Assembly: GCA_021234155.1 (NCBI GenBank)
Contig: JAJEKV010000095.1
Location: forward strand, 933,524-997,523
DNA: 64,000 nt
Direction: 5' to 3'
From: Isoetes taiwanensis
Taxonomy: Eukaryota; Streptophyta; Lycopodiopsida; Isoetales; Isoetaceae
Positions 10,622 to 21,994 of the stretch are shown here, piece after piece. Under the pieces are notes generated by a model that was not told the DNA's origin, ran no database searches, and saw only the letters and a list, made by a program, of their open reading frames with translations. The position numbers were made by a program, and so were the translations under genes. The first letter of the stretch is position 1, and the number at the start of each line of letters is the position of its first letter.

Positions 10622-11660
10622 TCAATCCAGAGCACATTCTAACTCAAAATCTTTCATGAACTCAAATAGATTCATTATGTCTTTTCTTTCTTGCCAAACA
10701 GCCTTCACATATGAGCTTAAACGATGTGCTGGTATCTCAAAAAGATCTTTTAGAGAGGTTATTTGGATATCATAGACATCACGAAAATGTGCATAAGAAG
10801 CACATCTTAGGAAAGCATGCTCCTCTGTTTCAATTTCTAGCTCTAGACATGCAGGACACAACCTCTGATTACGAGGAGTACTAGTCCACCTTCTAATCTC
10901 TATATGGAGTGTATGCGATGACAATCGTAGTTGAGAAACAAGCATCCGGTTTTTCCTATCGATATTAGATAGGAGATACTTCTATTCTTTGTATTCCTGC
11001 AAGTCATTGACATTTGTAAGATAAAACTGTTTTTTAACCTCTTTTTCTGACTCCAATATCCACATTTTCTTGACAACTATTTCAGAAACCTGCACGTGAA
11101 CTTCCATGAACTTAAGCGAGATAGGCCAAGTTGCACTACCCAGCCATCTCTCTGCCCACTATTTGACCTCCGAATACCAACCTTTAACAGTGGATTGCTC
11201 TAAAGCCAATCGAGGGTATCGATCACAATACATAGCAAGCACCCTATTGACATAGGTTATGGTCCCGCAAAGAGCTTCTACCTCAAGTGGAAGCATGCCT
11301 GCCTCTGCCAATAACATTTCATACGGTGTTTGGGGTTTTGCCCCAAATTCTATGAGCAAAACCTCTTTTGGACCTTTTCAATTTCATCCCAGCTCTTCTT
11401 TGATAAGCCTGCCCCCCAAATGAGACTACTATAAAGGATCACTGGTTTCACTTGAACACCATATAGCAATCGTCTCAACTTCCAGTGATCGAAATTATTG
11501 ACTTTACACTGATGAAGCATATTGTATAATGCCTGCATGCCTCCTGAAGCCCTCTTTTGGGCCGCCACATTCCATTTATAGTTCTGTGATACTTATACTC
11601 ACTTACTTTCTGTAAAGATATTCCCCCAACAGAGAAGATTGCAGTATCATGCCCCCCCAA
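10622..11660 (-). pseudogene. Jockey/CR1-like LINE ORF2 C-terminal fragment
   Basis: Minus-strand pieces read, in order, GGHDTAIFSVGGISLQKVSE, then KLRRLLYGVQVKPVILYSSL with IWGAGLSKKSWDEIEKVQKR, GAKPQTPYEMLLAEAGMLPL, and a cysteine-rich end (RLCPACLELEIETEEHAFLR). This is the thumb and C-terminal layout of a jockey/CR1-like non-LTR retrotransposon, unlike the L1 type next to it. At least two frame breaks are present (near 11,570 and 11,160). The 5' part is missing; a MITE copy begins at 11,663. Confidence 0.72.
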
Positions 11661-11662
11661 AC

Positions 11663-12067
11663 CAGGGAATAAATTACTAATCGTATATTTCTTATTAGCT
11701 AAAATGGCTTTAGCTAAACTTGCTCAATATTAATCCCAAAACTTTCTGTGGTTTAGCTAAACTCTACACATTTTTCCTCTCATACTTTCTAGCATTTAGC
11801 TAAACTAACCCAAATATCATCCCAAAAATTTCTATGGTGTGGCCAACTGAAAATATTAAGCCAAATCACTAAATTCTTTTCAATTGTTTCCACTTATTTT
11901 AGTCATTTTCTTTGTAAAAACATCCTAAAATAATGCTAACTAGCAAAGTCTAAGACTCAAATTAATTCATAATGCTAGAAACAAAACTTCTAATCATATA
12001 TTTCTTATAAACTAGAATGATGTTAGCTAAACTAGCCTGAAATTCATTCTAAAAGTTTCTATGGTTT
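11663..12067. mobile_element. Third, partial hAT-like MITE copy (inverted)
   Basis: Begins CAGGGAATAAATTAC, the same end as the two complete MITEs, and follows them in reverse orientation with moderate divergence until GTTTCTATGGTTT. There it joins the AGATTC array within a shared GGTTTTCTT. The other third of the MITE is not found beyond the foldback element. Confidence 0.8.
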
Positions 12068-14209
12068 TCTTCGATTCTTAATGCTTCATAAAGATTCCTC
12101 TAGATTCCTCTAGATTTTTTTAAGATTCCCAAAGATTCTCTAAAGATTTCGCTAGATTCCAAAAGAATACCCCAAGATTCCTCTATATTCTCCAAGATTC
12201 TATCAAGATTCTCCTAGATTCTCAGAGATTCCATTAAGATTCCCATAGATTCTTAAAGATTTTATGAAGATTCCTTTAGATTCTCCTAGATTCCCAAAGA
12301 TTCAAAGATTCTCTAAAGATTCGCCTAGATTTTAAAAGAATACCCCAAGATTCCTCTAGATTCTCCAAGAGTCTATCAAGAGTCTCCTAGATTCTTCTAG
12401 ATTCTCTAAGATTCCATTAAGATTCCTCTAGGTTTTTAAAGATTTTATCAAGATTCCCCTAGATTCCCAAAGAAGTGCTTGAGATTCCTATAGATTCTCT
12501 TGAGATTCCTCTAGTTCCAATAGATTCTACCAAGATTCCCCTAGACTCCCCAAGATTACATCAATTTTCCTTTAGGTTCTTAAAGATTTTATCAAGATTC
12601 CATTAAATTCCCTTACATTCTCAAAGATGCTCTCTATCTAAGATTCTCATGATATTCCTCTGGATTCCCTAAGATCCTATAAAGATTATACTAGGATTCC
12701 CTCAACTTGCCATAGATTCCTTGAAAATCGCACATTCCAAAAAAATTCTTAGTGTTCGATCATGTTGGCTCCAACTGCAACAAAATAGTGTCAAAGCACC
12801 ACTCATTGGAAAGCTCTCGACGAGAGGAATCCAACGGCGTGAGTCCCACCTTCATCCAATCCCTCTACCGCAACCTATGTGCTTTTGAAGGCGATTAAAC
12901 AAAAAGAAGCTTCCTAGAATGTCCACTAATAAATGCTTTGCCACCTCATTACTTCTTTCTATTAATGAGGGTGCCACCTCACCTAAAAAAGTTGATGAGG
13001 TGGCGTAGCTTAAGCCCTTGGATTTTGATGGGGACATGCATGAGTCATGCATGGGGGCATACACCCCATCTGTGAACCGTTGGATCAAAGGGGAAGGCAA
13101 AATCCTAGCCCTTGATTTTTATGGGGAAGGTGCAAGGAAGGTGCCAAAAAGTGAATTTGGTGTAGCAGATCTTAACCGTTAGATCAAAAGGTGAGCATAA
13201 ATCCTAGCCATTAACTTTTTAATATTAAATAAGTTTTTTTTAAAAGGAGATGAGGTGGCACCCTTATTAATTAAAAAAAGTAATGAGGTGTCAAAACATT
13301 TATTAGTGGACATTCTAGGAAGCTTCCTTTTGTTTAATCGTCTTCAAAAGCACGTAGCTTGCGGTAGAAGGGTCGGATGAAGGTGGGGCCTACGCCATTG
13401 GATTCCTCTCGTCGAGAACTTTCCAATGAGTGTGCTTTGACACTATTTTGTCGCAGTTGGAGCCGACATGATCGAACATTAAGAATCTTTTTGGAATGTT
13501 CGAGTTTCAAGGAATCTATGGTAAGTTGAGGGAATCTAGGAGAATCTTTATAGGATCTTAGGAAATCCAGAGGAATATCATGAGAATCTTAGAGAATCTA
13601 TGGGAATCTTAAGAGAGCATCTTTGAGAATGTAAGGGAATCTAAGGGAATCTTGATAAAATCTCTAAGAACCTAGAGGAAACTTGATGGAATCTTGGGGA
13701 ATCTAGGGGAATCTTCATACACTATATGGGAACTAGAGGAATCTTAAGAGAATCTATAGGAATCTCATGTGCTTCTTTGGGAATCTAGGGGAATCTTGAT
13801 AAAATCTTTAAGAACCTAGAAAAATCTTAATGGAATCTTAGAGAATGTAGAAGAATCTATAAAAATCTTGATAGAATCTTAGAGAATCAAGTGGAATCTT
13901 GGGGTATTCTTTTGGAATCTAGGGGAATCTTTAGAGAATATTAGGGAGTCTCAAATGAATCTTTGGGAATCTAGGAGAATCTAAAGGAATCTAAATGAAT
14001 CTATGGGAATCTTAATGGAATCTCATAGAATCTTGATAGAATCTTGGAGAATCTAGAGGAATCTTGGGGTATTTCTCAAGAGAATCTTTGGGAATCTAGG
14101 GAAATCTTCCTAAAAGTTTAGAGAATCTAAGGGAATCTTGATGGAATTTTAGAGAATCTAAGAGAATCTTCATAGGATCTTCGGGCTTTATGCAGTCCCT
14201 CATATTACA
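12068..14209. mobile_element. Large foldback element with AGATTC-repeat arms
   Basis: Two ~0.95-kb arms (about 12,068-12,985 and 13,243-14,209) are inverted complements around a ~255-bp loop. Outer arm parts are arrays of AGATTC (GAATCT in the right arm) at 10-11-bp spacing. Inner arm parts are unique; for example CTTCCTAGAATGTCCACTAA on the left recurs inverted near 13,310. The right tip reads, inverted, TGTAATATGAGGGACTGC, the same tip as the block at 34,740. The left tip is truncated. There is no coding capacity; the 12,852-13,100 ORF is fortuitous. Foldback or long-TIR DNA transposon is the best description. Confidence 0.85.
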
Positions 14210-14210
14210 A

Positions 14211-14797
14211 GCAAAAGGGGCCAAGTTAAGGCGGCTATTGTGGCAGAAGTTGCAGAGTCTTTTACTTGTGTTTGCAGCAGAATTAAATCTTCCATAACAG
14301 GCTATTCTTCAACAAAATCTTTAAATTCCTCAAGGTGTTCTAGTCTTTCTTCTTCCACGCCACCCTCTTCGCCCTGGGGCTCTTTCAATTCCGTCAAGAG
14401 CCAAGATCTGGCAGGTTTAGATATCGAAGATTGAGTGCTGGATTCTTGTGTTTTTTTTGAGGTCTGCAAGCATCACCTTGACAGATTGGTTGAAACAGGG
14501 CCATGGTTTTCAGAGTATAGCAAAAATTTCTGTGTGGAAGCCAAAGACTCAAAACCGATGTCCTGGTCTTTGTTTTTGCACACATTCTCTTCCAATTGTA
14601 CAGTCATAACAAATAATTGAAAAGTGCTATTGAACACAGTTTTTTGCTCGAAAGTATTTATCTTCTAGGAATAGGTCGATTAAATTAAATTATGATTGTA
14701 AACTAGGAGCTATTCTAGGTAACAAGGATTGCATTAAAGTTATTATGTGACATATTTTTCTCAACCATCACTATGTCTCATAGCCCCGTCTTGCCAT
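14211..14797 (+). repeat. Segmental duplication, copy B, left part
   Basis: Matches 2,250-2,831 with few differences. It begins directly at the foldback tip and is interrupted at 14,798 by the gypsy LTR, with target site GCCAT at 14,793-14,797. Confidence 0.93.
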
Positions 14798-16417
14798 TGT
14801 GACGCTCCCTGAACATATACGACCCCCGGCCGTATACATACGGGGACTTTCCCCTCCCATGGCGACCAACTCGCCATGAGCAGGGCCCTCCGTCTATTTC
14901 GGGCCATCTATAATATGATGCCCGAAAGAAGGACACGAAGGGGTCATTCGGCCCACGCCTTCAATGGGGCTCCTACGTCGCGGAAGCGTGAATACAAGGG
15001 TTAGCACACAACATAAATCACATATAAATAGCCACCACTAAGGGTGGCATATCCATCCAAATACCAACGGCAAAGAATATGCATCTAAACCTAGGAAAAC
15101 ACCCCAAAACCATGGTTCTACCCCGGTTCAGACTCCAGTGAGGATCGACTGACAGCTAGGCCTCAAGAGATCAGCAGACCGAATCTTGACATGGCGCTAT
15201 CGGCATAGAACATTGGCTAGGGTTGTCCACTCCATCCGCCCCTCTGTGCACACTTTGCGTGATGGGTCAATTCACGCTATGGCGCCGCTATAGCCTTCCG
15301 GGAGACGCAGGCTCGAGGCATCACCCCGCTGAGCCTACTCCGGGGTTCATGAAGTCCCGGTCCCGATGAGGCAGGGGAAGCGCCCCTTCCTAATCACGGT
15401 GGCTCCATGGGCGAAGCTAGAGAATACGTGCGCATCAGCGACCCCGCATCCGTGCGGACTTACTCGCCCTAAATCTACTCAAAGTGCAAGGTGCTCCATA
15501 CGGATCACACCTTCCCACTGAGGGAGTGTCGGACCCATACCCGCCCCTACGTGGCCAGGCCATCGAGGTCTAGCTTCGCTATAGGAGTCCTGTGAGCCTT
15601 TTATGTTCGTGGCAAGACCCCACCTCCACTTCACCACTTGTGTTCCTTGTCCGGGTGCTAAGCCCATTCATAGCATCTATGACCCGGTGGGCTCTTGTGC
15701 ACAGCCGCATTTAACGGGATAATATAGGGCTCTATCTAGGAGCATACTACAATAAATAGCCTCAGAGGTCTCTACCCCTTAATCCCCATTCCGTGAGTAA
15801 CACTAGGCTAACAACCACCAATCCATCCATTACAAGCAAAACCAAAATCAAAATATATAGAGAACTTACCTTTACAATCAAGGGTTAATTCCTACGAGTA
15901 AAACACAGAGAAACGGACCAACAACCCAAACGGGTGCCCAATGGGGCTATCCTAGAATTCACAACTACACTAGCCACCCACCTGTATTTCGGCCTCGACC
16001 CGTTGTCATTGGGGATCTCCATCTGCTTGGTCTTGGTGTTCAGCTTGTGTGAGATTCAAGGTGGCTTCACCTGGTCACAAGGGTGGGCCTCCACTTTGCT
16101 CAAGGTGAGTTGTGGTTGATATGGGGGTGGTGATCCACCCTATTGAACCCAATTAGCATTACCATGCTAACCAATCGAGGGTGGCCACGTGGCACCTTCC
16201 CAAACCATAATTAACTTAATTATGGTTTTTAAATATTAGTTCCTTAATTATAGGTAATTATTGTTAACAATTAAATTAGCATAGCTAATTTAATCCCTTT
16301 TAAGTGAACCCCCCCTAGGTTCCCATACCCCATGTGGCGTATGTAATGGCATGCGATATCCCTGGTGACGTGTCAACATATTTATACTTATACCGTATAA
16401 ATACTTGGAACGTCACA
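14798..16417 (-). repeat. Gypsy 3' LTR
   Basis: 1,620 bp, TGTGACG at the left and CGTCACA at the right on the plus strand: TG..CA with 7-bp inverted ends. Pairs with 26,360-27,993. Differences are mostly short clustered indels. Confidence 0.95.
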
Positions 16418-16430
16418 TTCTCCCCTCCTT
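16418..16430 (-). promoter_or_regulatory. Gypsy polypurine tract
   Basis: Plus-strand TTCTCCCCTCCTT reads AAGGAGGGGAGAA on the element strand, abutting the 3' LTR. Confidence 0.85.
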
Positions 16431-17000
16431 AGAAATAATGCTGTCCTCAGCATTGGGGTTAGATACAAATATACTAATGACATTCTGAAGGAAGGTAATT
16501 CCTTATTTCAGAAGGTAATATATTAAAGCTTTGAAGTTTACAACAGTTTAAGCACGAAAAGTGCAATTCACATCCTTATCATAATTAAAAAGTGCAAGGA
16601 CCAAAGTCCAAGATTAACAACAACAGAACATGTAGATGACATAAAGCTTAAGAGATCGGGTCATCAGGAACCCCCTAACATGGACAGGTCACGTACTGCT
16701 CACTGGCCTGCACATGGTAATATATCAGTTTATATAGATGAAATAATTAGGTTGTGGTTGAAGGGTCCACCCCCTATAAGAAAATAAAAGAAAATTTATC
16801 TACAAGGAACTTATCATGCCTATAGTTCGCAGTTCATTGTATGTAAGGAATGGTCGTTCCTATTATAGCCAAGAGGAATGCAGCTATGAACTACATGCTT
16901 TACAAGCAGTTCGCGGTCATGTCGACATTGACAGTACACCACGTCCTAAGGAACACAAAGGTGATCCCATCATCGATAAGCGTTGTTAACTACGATGCAT
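16431..17000. other. Gypsy 3' untranslated segment
   Basis: 570 bp between the integrase stop and the polypurine tract. No ORF consistent with a protein was seen. Confidence 0.7.
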
Positions 17001-18260
17001 CTACCCCTCTACATATTCTCGGCGAATCAAGTCTTCAAGCTTACCGCCGGGAGCGGGGTTGATAGCATCGTTGATGGTGCGGCCTTGAGATTCGCACATA
17101 AAATCTGGATAGTGCTTCTCAAGGTCTGTTTCCATCACCCACGTAGCATCCTCCACCGGCAAGTGCTTCCACTTGACCAGGTATTGCAACTTTTGAGTCC
17201 TCCGAGTCTGTTTATAAGCCCGGTCAAGGAGAGCTTCAGGCACTATCTCGAGCTGCTCCTCTGTCATTTCGAGGAGGGTTGGGGTTTCCAAAACCTCCTC
17301 TGGATCAGGGGTGTGCTGTTTCAGAAGACTCACATGGAAGACCTTGTGGATCTTCAAACGGGGCGGCAGATCCAAGCGATATGCCTGTTCTCCAATACGC
17401 TCGGTGATTTTGAATGGGCCCGCCCATCTGGGCGCTAACTTCTTGCAGTTACCAATTTTAAGCTTGGCTTGTTTTACCTTAATCTTAAGCCAAACTGATT
17501 CACCCACCTGAAAGACTCGTGGGGTCCTGTGCTTATCGGCTACACTCTTCTGGCGACTGCGTGCAGCCAATAGGTAACCACGAACTTCCTCGACCAGAGC
17601 TTGCATTTCCAAGAGGAGTTGCTGAGAAACCTCCACTTTAGAAACGGGGTTATGCCACGTGTCTGGAGTAAGGCATTGGTAACCATAATTTATCATAAAG
17701 GGAGACATTCTGGAAGATTCCTGTTTCATACTGTTATAGGCAAATTCAACCAGATAAATATAGTCAGCCCATTGGGATTGCTTACTCCACACATAACTTC
17801 GTAGCATATCCTCTATAATACGATTGGTACGCTCTGTCTGACCATCCGTCTGAGGATGATAAGCTGTACTCATGGCAAGCTTGGTTTGGATGGTGGTGAA
17901 GAAATCTTTCCAGAATGCACTTACAAATTTGGGATCCCTGTCAGATACAATGACCCGTGGCATTCCGTGCAACCTGAAGATCTCCTTTGCAAAAAGCAGA
18001 GCAGTATCGAAGGCGGTGTCCGTGGTACGACATGGCAAGAAATGAGCCATTTTCGACAATTTATCGACCACTACCATTAACGCATCATATCCACGGAGAG
18101 TACGTGGAAGGCCCACAATGAAATCCATGGTTATCACCTCCCACTTAACGTTGGGCACATCCAAAGGTTGCAACTCTCCTGGAGTCCTTAATTGTTCGCG
18201 CTTTGGTTCCGCGGGACATACTTGACACACGCTTAATGTACCGGCAATGTCTTTCTTCAT
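17001..18260 (-). CDS. Gypsy integrase with C-terminal chromodomain
   Basis: 419-codon frame beginning in the zinc-binding part (MKKDIAGTLSVCQVC). Catalytic residues: MDFIVGLP, IVSDRDPKF, and TERTNRIIEDMLRSY, the D,D-35-E triad. The GPY/F-like region contains LAPRWAGPFKITERIGEQAY and KIHKVFHVSLLK. The C-terminus carries a chromodomain, KLQYLVKWKHLPVEDATWV then LEKHYPDF, which defines the element as a chromovirus; these domains steer integration to chromatin by contacting histone marks. The first H of the HHCC finger lies upstream near 18,350 in another frame (a break near 18,300), so this is the 3' portion of a broken pol polyprotein. Confidence 0.93.
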   Translation of the reverse strand: MKKDIAGTLSVCQVCPAEPKREQLRTPGELQPLDVPNVKWEVITMDFIVGLPRTLRGYDALMVVVDKLSKMAHFLPCRTTDTAFDTALLFAKEIFRLHGMPRVIVSDRDPKFVSAFWKDFFTTIQTKLAMSTAYHPQTDGQTERTNRIIEDMLRSYVWSKQSQWADYIYLVEFAYNSMKQESSRMSPFMINYGYQCLTPDTWHNPVSKVEVSQQLLLEMQALVEEVRGYLLAARSRQKSVADKHRTPRVFQVGESVWLKIKVKQAKLKIGNCKKLAPRWAGPFKITERIGEQAYRLDLPPRLKIHKVFHVSLLKQHTPDPEEVLETPTLLEMTEEQLEIVPEALLDRAYKQTRRTQKLQYLVKWKHLPVEDATWVMETDLEKHYPDFMCESQGRTINDAINPAPGGKLEDLIRREYVEG

Positions 18261-18357
18261 GGAAGGCCAAAATAACTGGAGCGGATCTTAAAGTAGGTCT
18301 TCATAAAACCCGCATGTCCGGCTATAGGGCTGTTGAAGCGTGTCATGGAGGATTAAC

Positions 18358-19295
18358 TTACGCACCGAAGGAAGTATGAGGTACACACAACTTGTCCTTG
18401 TGATACAACAAATTGCCCTCTTTCTTATATGACCGGAAAGCGTCGCGTTCTTTATCTGTGCGTGCCTCCTTATTAAGACTACTCCAAATTTCAGAGAACT
18501 CAGGATCCGTGGCCAAAGTCTGTTCTATCTGTTTGCCAAACTCACTTGTGAGTGTCGAAATTGCATTACAATGGGTCCGGGTTACCAAGGGATGGCGTGA
18601 TAATGCATCTGCAACCACATTGTGCTTTCCAGGCTTATACATGATCTCAAAATCATATTCCTCGAGAAATTCCATCCATCTCCTCTGACGGAGGTTGAGA
18701 TTGGGTTGGGTGGTTAAATATCGGAGACTTTGGTGATCTGTGTCCAACTGGAATCTTCTACCAAGGAGGTAGTGTCTCCATATTCGCAAAGCGCGAACAA
18801 CAGCTAGCAATTCCTGGTCATGGGTAGGATACCGCTGTTCTGTTTCATTCATCTTCTTTGAATCATATCCCCTCCTGCATTAGAACCCCACCAATGGCAA
18901 TTTTGTTGGCATCTGTGGCCACTAGTTTATCCTTATCAGGATCGGGCAGCGTGAGAACGGGTGCTGAGGTTAAGGCATCCTTAAGCTGCTGGAAACTTCC
19001 CTGAACCTTAGTCTTCCAGTGCTCCATCCAATCCTTCACCTTCTCATGCTTGGTAAGATTTGTAAGAGGGGCTGCAATCCTTGCAAAATCCTTTACAAAT
19101 TTTCGGTAATATCCCCGCTAATCCCAAGAAACCATGGACTTCTGGAGACATTTCTGGAATAGGCCATTCCCTTACGACCTCTATCTTTGCGGGATCTCAG
19201 CAATTCCCTCTGCTGAAATAATATGACCCAAGTAATCAACCTTTGGAGTGGCAAACTTGCACTTAGAGAACTTGGCAAAAAGTCGATGACGCGTC
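18358..19295 (-). pseudogene. Gypsy RT thumb and RNase H (frameshifted)
   Basis: The 18,852-18,358 frame gives NETEQRYPTHDQELLAVVRA, LDTDHQSLRYL and ADALSRH: the RNase H core with its terminal Asp, followed by the linker to integrase (LLYHKDKLCVPH). The preceding part, to 19,295, is RT thumb and connection sequence scattered over frames (LALQKLRR is visible at 19,300-19,320), showing at least two indels. Confidence 0.88.
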
Positions 19296-20399
19296 TTAAC
19301 TTTTGTAGAGCCAACTTAAGATGTTTCTCATGCTCTGTAGGGTCTTACTGTAGATGAGAATGTCGTCAAAGAAAATAACAACAAAGTCATCCAAGTATTG
19401 TCGGAAAACATCATTCATCAACCGCATAAATGTTGCGGGGGCATTAGTTAATCCAAAAGGCATAACGGTAAACTCATAATGCCCATATCTAGTGCGAAAA
19501 GCAGATTTATGGATGTCTTCCTCCTTAATTCTTATCTGATGGTATCCTGAGCGAAGATCAATCTTTGAGAAATACTTGGCCCCTTGCAACTGATCCATTA
19601 GATCATCTGCCCTTGGCAAAGCATAGCGATTTTTGATGGTATGCTTGTTGAGTTGCCGATAATCAATACACATTCTCAAGGAGCCGTCCTTTTTCTTCAC
19701 AAAAAGAATAGGGGCGCCAAATGGCGAAACGCTAGGTCGAATAAAACCTAGGTTTAGCAGCTCTTGAAGTTGTTTCTTAAGCTCTGCCAACTCTGGAAGA
19801 CGCATACGGTACGGGGCCTTGCTGGTAGGCTTAGTACCGGGCTCTAAAGCTATCTCACATTCTACCCCTCTGAAAGGAGGAAGCTTCTCAATTTCGTCCG
19901 GGAAGAGATCGCTAAATTCGTGGAGGATACTGGCAATGCCTCGGGGCAAGGTGTTGATTACTTGGTTTTGTTTAGCATCTGACTCAATAGAAGCAAGTCT
20001 GATAACGCAGAGGAGCTTTTGCTTGCGTATAGCTTTATCTAACTGTCGAATGGACATAGACTGGAGGATAGGGTTGAATGGTTCACCTTTTATAGTTACG
20101 CGGGCTCCATTTGCCGCGTTGAAGGTAACTTCTCTCTTCTCGCAGTCTATGTTGGCTTTTGCAGATGCCAAGAATTCCATCCCAACAATGAGGTCGTATT
20201 TGCCAATATCCATTAACTCGGCACCCATAGCAACTGGTGCGCCTGGCAGCTGCATCTTAAGATTGATGCGACGACCATGAGTATGTCTAACCTTACCACT
20301 GGCTAAAGTGACAGGCCTCGGTCGTGACCTCAGGGTTTTTAGCTGTAGGACCTGGGCCATTCTAGGAGAAGCAAAATTATGGGTACTCCCCGTATCCAT
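19296..20399 (-). CDS. Gypsy protease and reverse transcriptase
   Basis: The frame starts at the protease active site [12 protein letters not shown], with a second flap/core motif [12 protein letters not shown] begins around [16 protein letters not shown] and shows [67 protein letters not shown] and [11 protein letters not shown]. The active site is [13 protein letters not shown], with both Asp residues kept. The frame breaks at 19,296 before the thumb. The ATG is internal to the normal gag-pol polyprotein, because gag's zinc knuckle lies just upstream. Confidence 0.93.
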   Translation of the reverse strand: MDTGSTHNFASPRMAQVLQLKTLRSRPRPVTLASGKVRHTHGRRINLKMQLPGAPVAMGAELMDIGKYDLIVGMEFLASAKANIDCEKREVTFNAANGARVTIKGEPFNPILQSMSIRQLDKAIRKQKLLCVIRLASIESDAKQNQVINTLPRGIASILHEFSDLFPDEIEKLPPFRGVECEIALEPGTKPTSKAPYRMRLPELAELKKQLQELLNLGFIRPSVSPFGAPILFVKKKDGSLRMCIDYRQLNKHTIKNRYALPRADDLMDQLQGAKYFSKIDLRSGYHQIRIKEEDIHKSAFRTRYGHYEFTVMPFGLTNAPATFMRLMNDVFRQYLDDFVVIFFDDILIYSKTLQSMRNILSWLYKS

Positions 20400-20599
20400 A
20401 AGAATGATGAAAGGGTTACTGTCTACTTGGCCTATGGTGGAAATGACAAAGCAGGTGACTTTTCAAAGATTGCCAGTTTCTATAGCTGCAAGGATATGAG
20501 ACGACCGTGAATGTACTCGGGGCCGCCCTCCTCGGCAGGTAGTGTTGCCTCAAGCTCATCCCGGTCAAGGTGGCCGGCCATGGCCACCGGGGTCCCGGG

Positions 20600-20690
20600 T
20601 AACATATGGGCAATTTTGCATAAAGTGCCCAGTGCCTCATACACACCTGTAGCATGCCTTATCGCGGGCCGGAGCTGTTCTCCGCCTCCT
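20600..20690 (-). pseudogene. Gypsy CCHC zinc knuckle, interrupted
   Basis: The element strand reads ACYRCV, a TGA, then GTGHFMQNCPY, so a nucleocapsid knuckle is recognisable. It carries one extra codon position and an in-frame stop between the second Cys and the His. It joins gag to protease. Confidence 0.75.
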
Positions 20691-20700
20691 TAGGAATGGA

Positions 20701-21783
20701 TCAGTAAGAGGTTTCGAACGTCCTTGCCAGCATTGGTTTTTCTGGCGTGCTAAAAGCGACTTTCTTCTCCTGGCGACCGTAAGTGCTCTGCTGAGAGGGC
20801 CCCGGGCTTGGAGAGCGGGGTTTGTACGGTGTGGATGGCCGGGGCGCGTAGTAAGTAGCGGTGGCGAATCGAGCCACGGGTATGTCCTCCTCGAGGCTCA
20901 ACGCTTTAGCCTCGGCCTCTGCAACTGATTTCGGATCTATGGCTTTAACCATTCGTTTGATCGAGGGTGCCAATCCCTCAATATAACCCTCCACTGCCCT
21001 TTTCTCATTCATACCGGGTACATACAGCCTTAGGCGCATAAACTCATCCGTGTAGGCCTGTACGGACATACTTTTCTGCTCCAACCTGTAGAAAGTTTGG
21101 ATCTGTTGGCATTTGTGTGCACGGGGCACATAATGCGACTTGAAGGCCTTGGCAAACTTTCTGAATTTGCATCTGCTCCTGTCCAAGTGTTTGGCTCTGG
21201 CATAGCCCTTCCACCATATACGGGCAGCTCCGGTAAGGTTTGTGGTGGCAACCTTTCCGGTATCTCTTTCTGTCATGCCATAAGACCTTCCGAATTCCTT
21301 CATTCCATCCAACCAGGATTCGGCATTCAATCCGCCTCTAGACTTCCCATCAAATTGGGCCAACTTTCTATTCTTCCATATGCTGGTTATAGCCGTATCA
21401 ACCGTCTTGCGGTACTCCTTATCTCGGCGCTTTGTATGGTCGCCAGATGATGCAGATGATTCAGTTGACACTGAAGTGGCAGATTTTGAAGAGGTGGCAG
21501 TGTCTCTGGAGGAGCTCCGTCGGCGTTTAGAGTGGGACCTCTTTCGCATCAGTACAGGACTGGTTCGTGGTGGGGACGGCTGCTGTGCAGGTGGACTAGG
21601 TGGCAACGGAGGTAACTCCGGTGCATCCTGTTGTACATGCTGTGGTGGGTTAGCATGCAAGACATAGGCTTGTAATTCGCCTAACTGTCTTTTCATCAGC
21701 ATCAATTCTTGTTCGGGTGTTAATCGACTTGCATTTGAGGGTGGCTGCCAAGCGGCGTTGCGTGCCCCGTCTATATTAAACAT
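20701..21783 (-). CDS. Gypsy gag
   Basis: ATG at 21,783, 360 codons. A proline-rich segment and an Arg/Ser-rich basic segment (RKRSHSKRRRSSSRD) precede the capsid-like retrotrans_gag domain (FDGKSRGGLNAESWLDGMKE, then GAARIWWKGYARA and FYRLEQKSMSVQAYTDEFMR). Intact. It stops before the knuckle, which is in a separate frame in this copy. Confidence 0.92.
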   Translation of the reverse strand: MFNIDGARNAAWQPPSNASRLTPEQELMLMKRQLGELQAYVLHANPPQHVQQDAPELPPLPPSPPAQQPSPPRTSPVLMRKRSHSKRRRSSSRDTATSSKSATSVSTESSASSGDHTKRRDKEYRKTVDTAITSIWKNRKLAQFDGKSRGGLNAESWLDGMKEFGRSYGMTERDTGKVATTNLTGAARIWWKGYARAKHLDRSRCKFRKFAKAFKSHYVPRAHKCQQIQTFYRLEQKSMSVQAYTDEFMRLRLYVPGMNEKRAVEGYIEGLAPSIKRMVKAIDPKSVAEAEAKALSLEEDIPVARFATATYYAPRPSTPYKPRSPSPGPSQQSTYGRQEKKVAFSTPEKPMLARTFETSY

Positions 21784-21994
21784 AAGATGATATAAGAAAA
21801 TTTACAAATGACAATAAGTGTCATACAAGATCATTTTAAGTCGCGGTCGAGAAAACAAAGTGAACACGCAAAATCACGGAAAATTTTAATTACAAGAAGC
21901 AACAAAGATTACATTCAAGAGCTTGATACCGACGATAATTATGACTTATAGTTATATGATACATACATGGACTGATCTGAGGCCATTTTCCTAG

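Noticed and set aside
12852..13100. 82-codon ORF in the foldback loop
   Set aside because: No motif, not conserved in the second foldback block.
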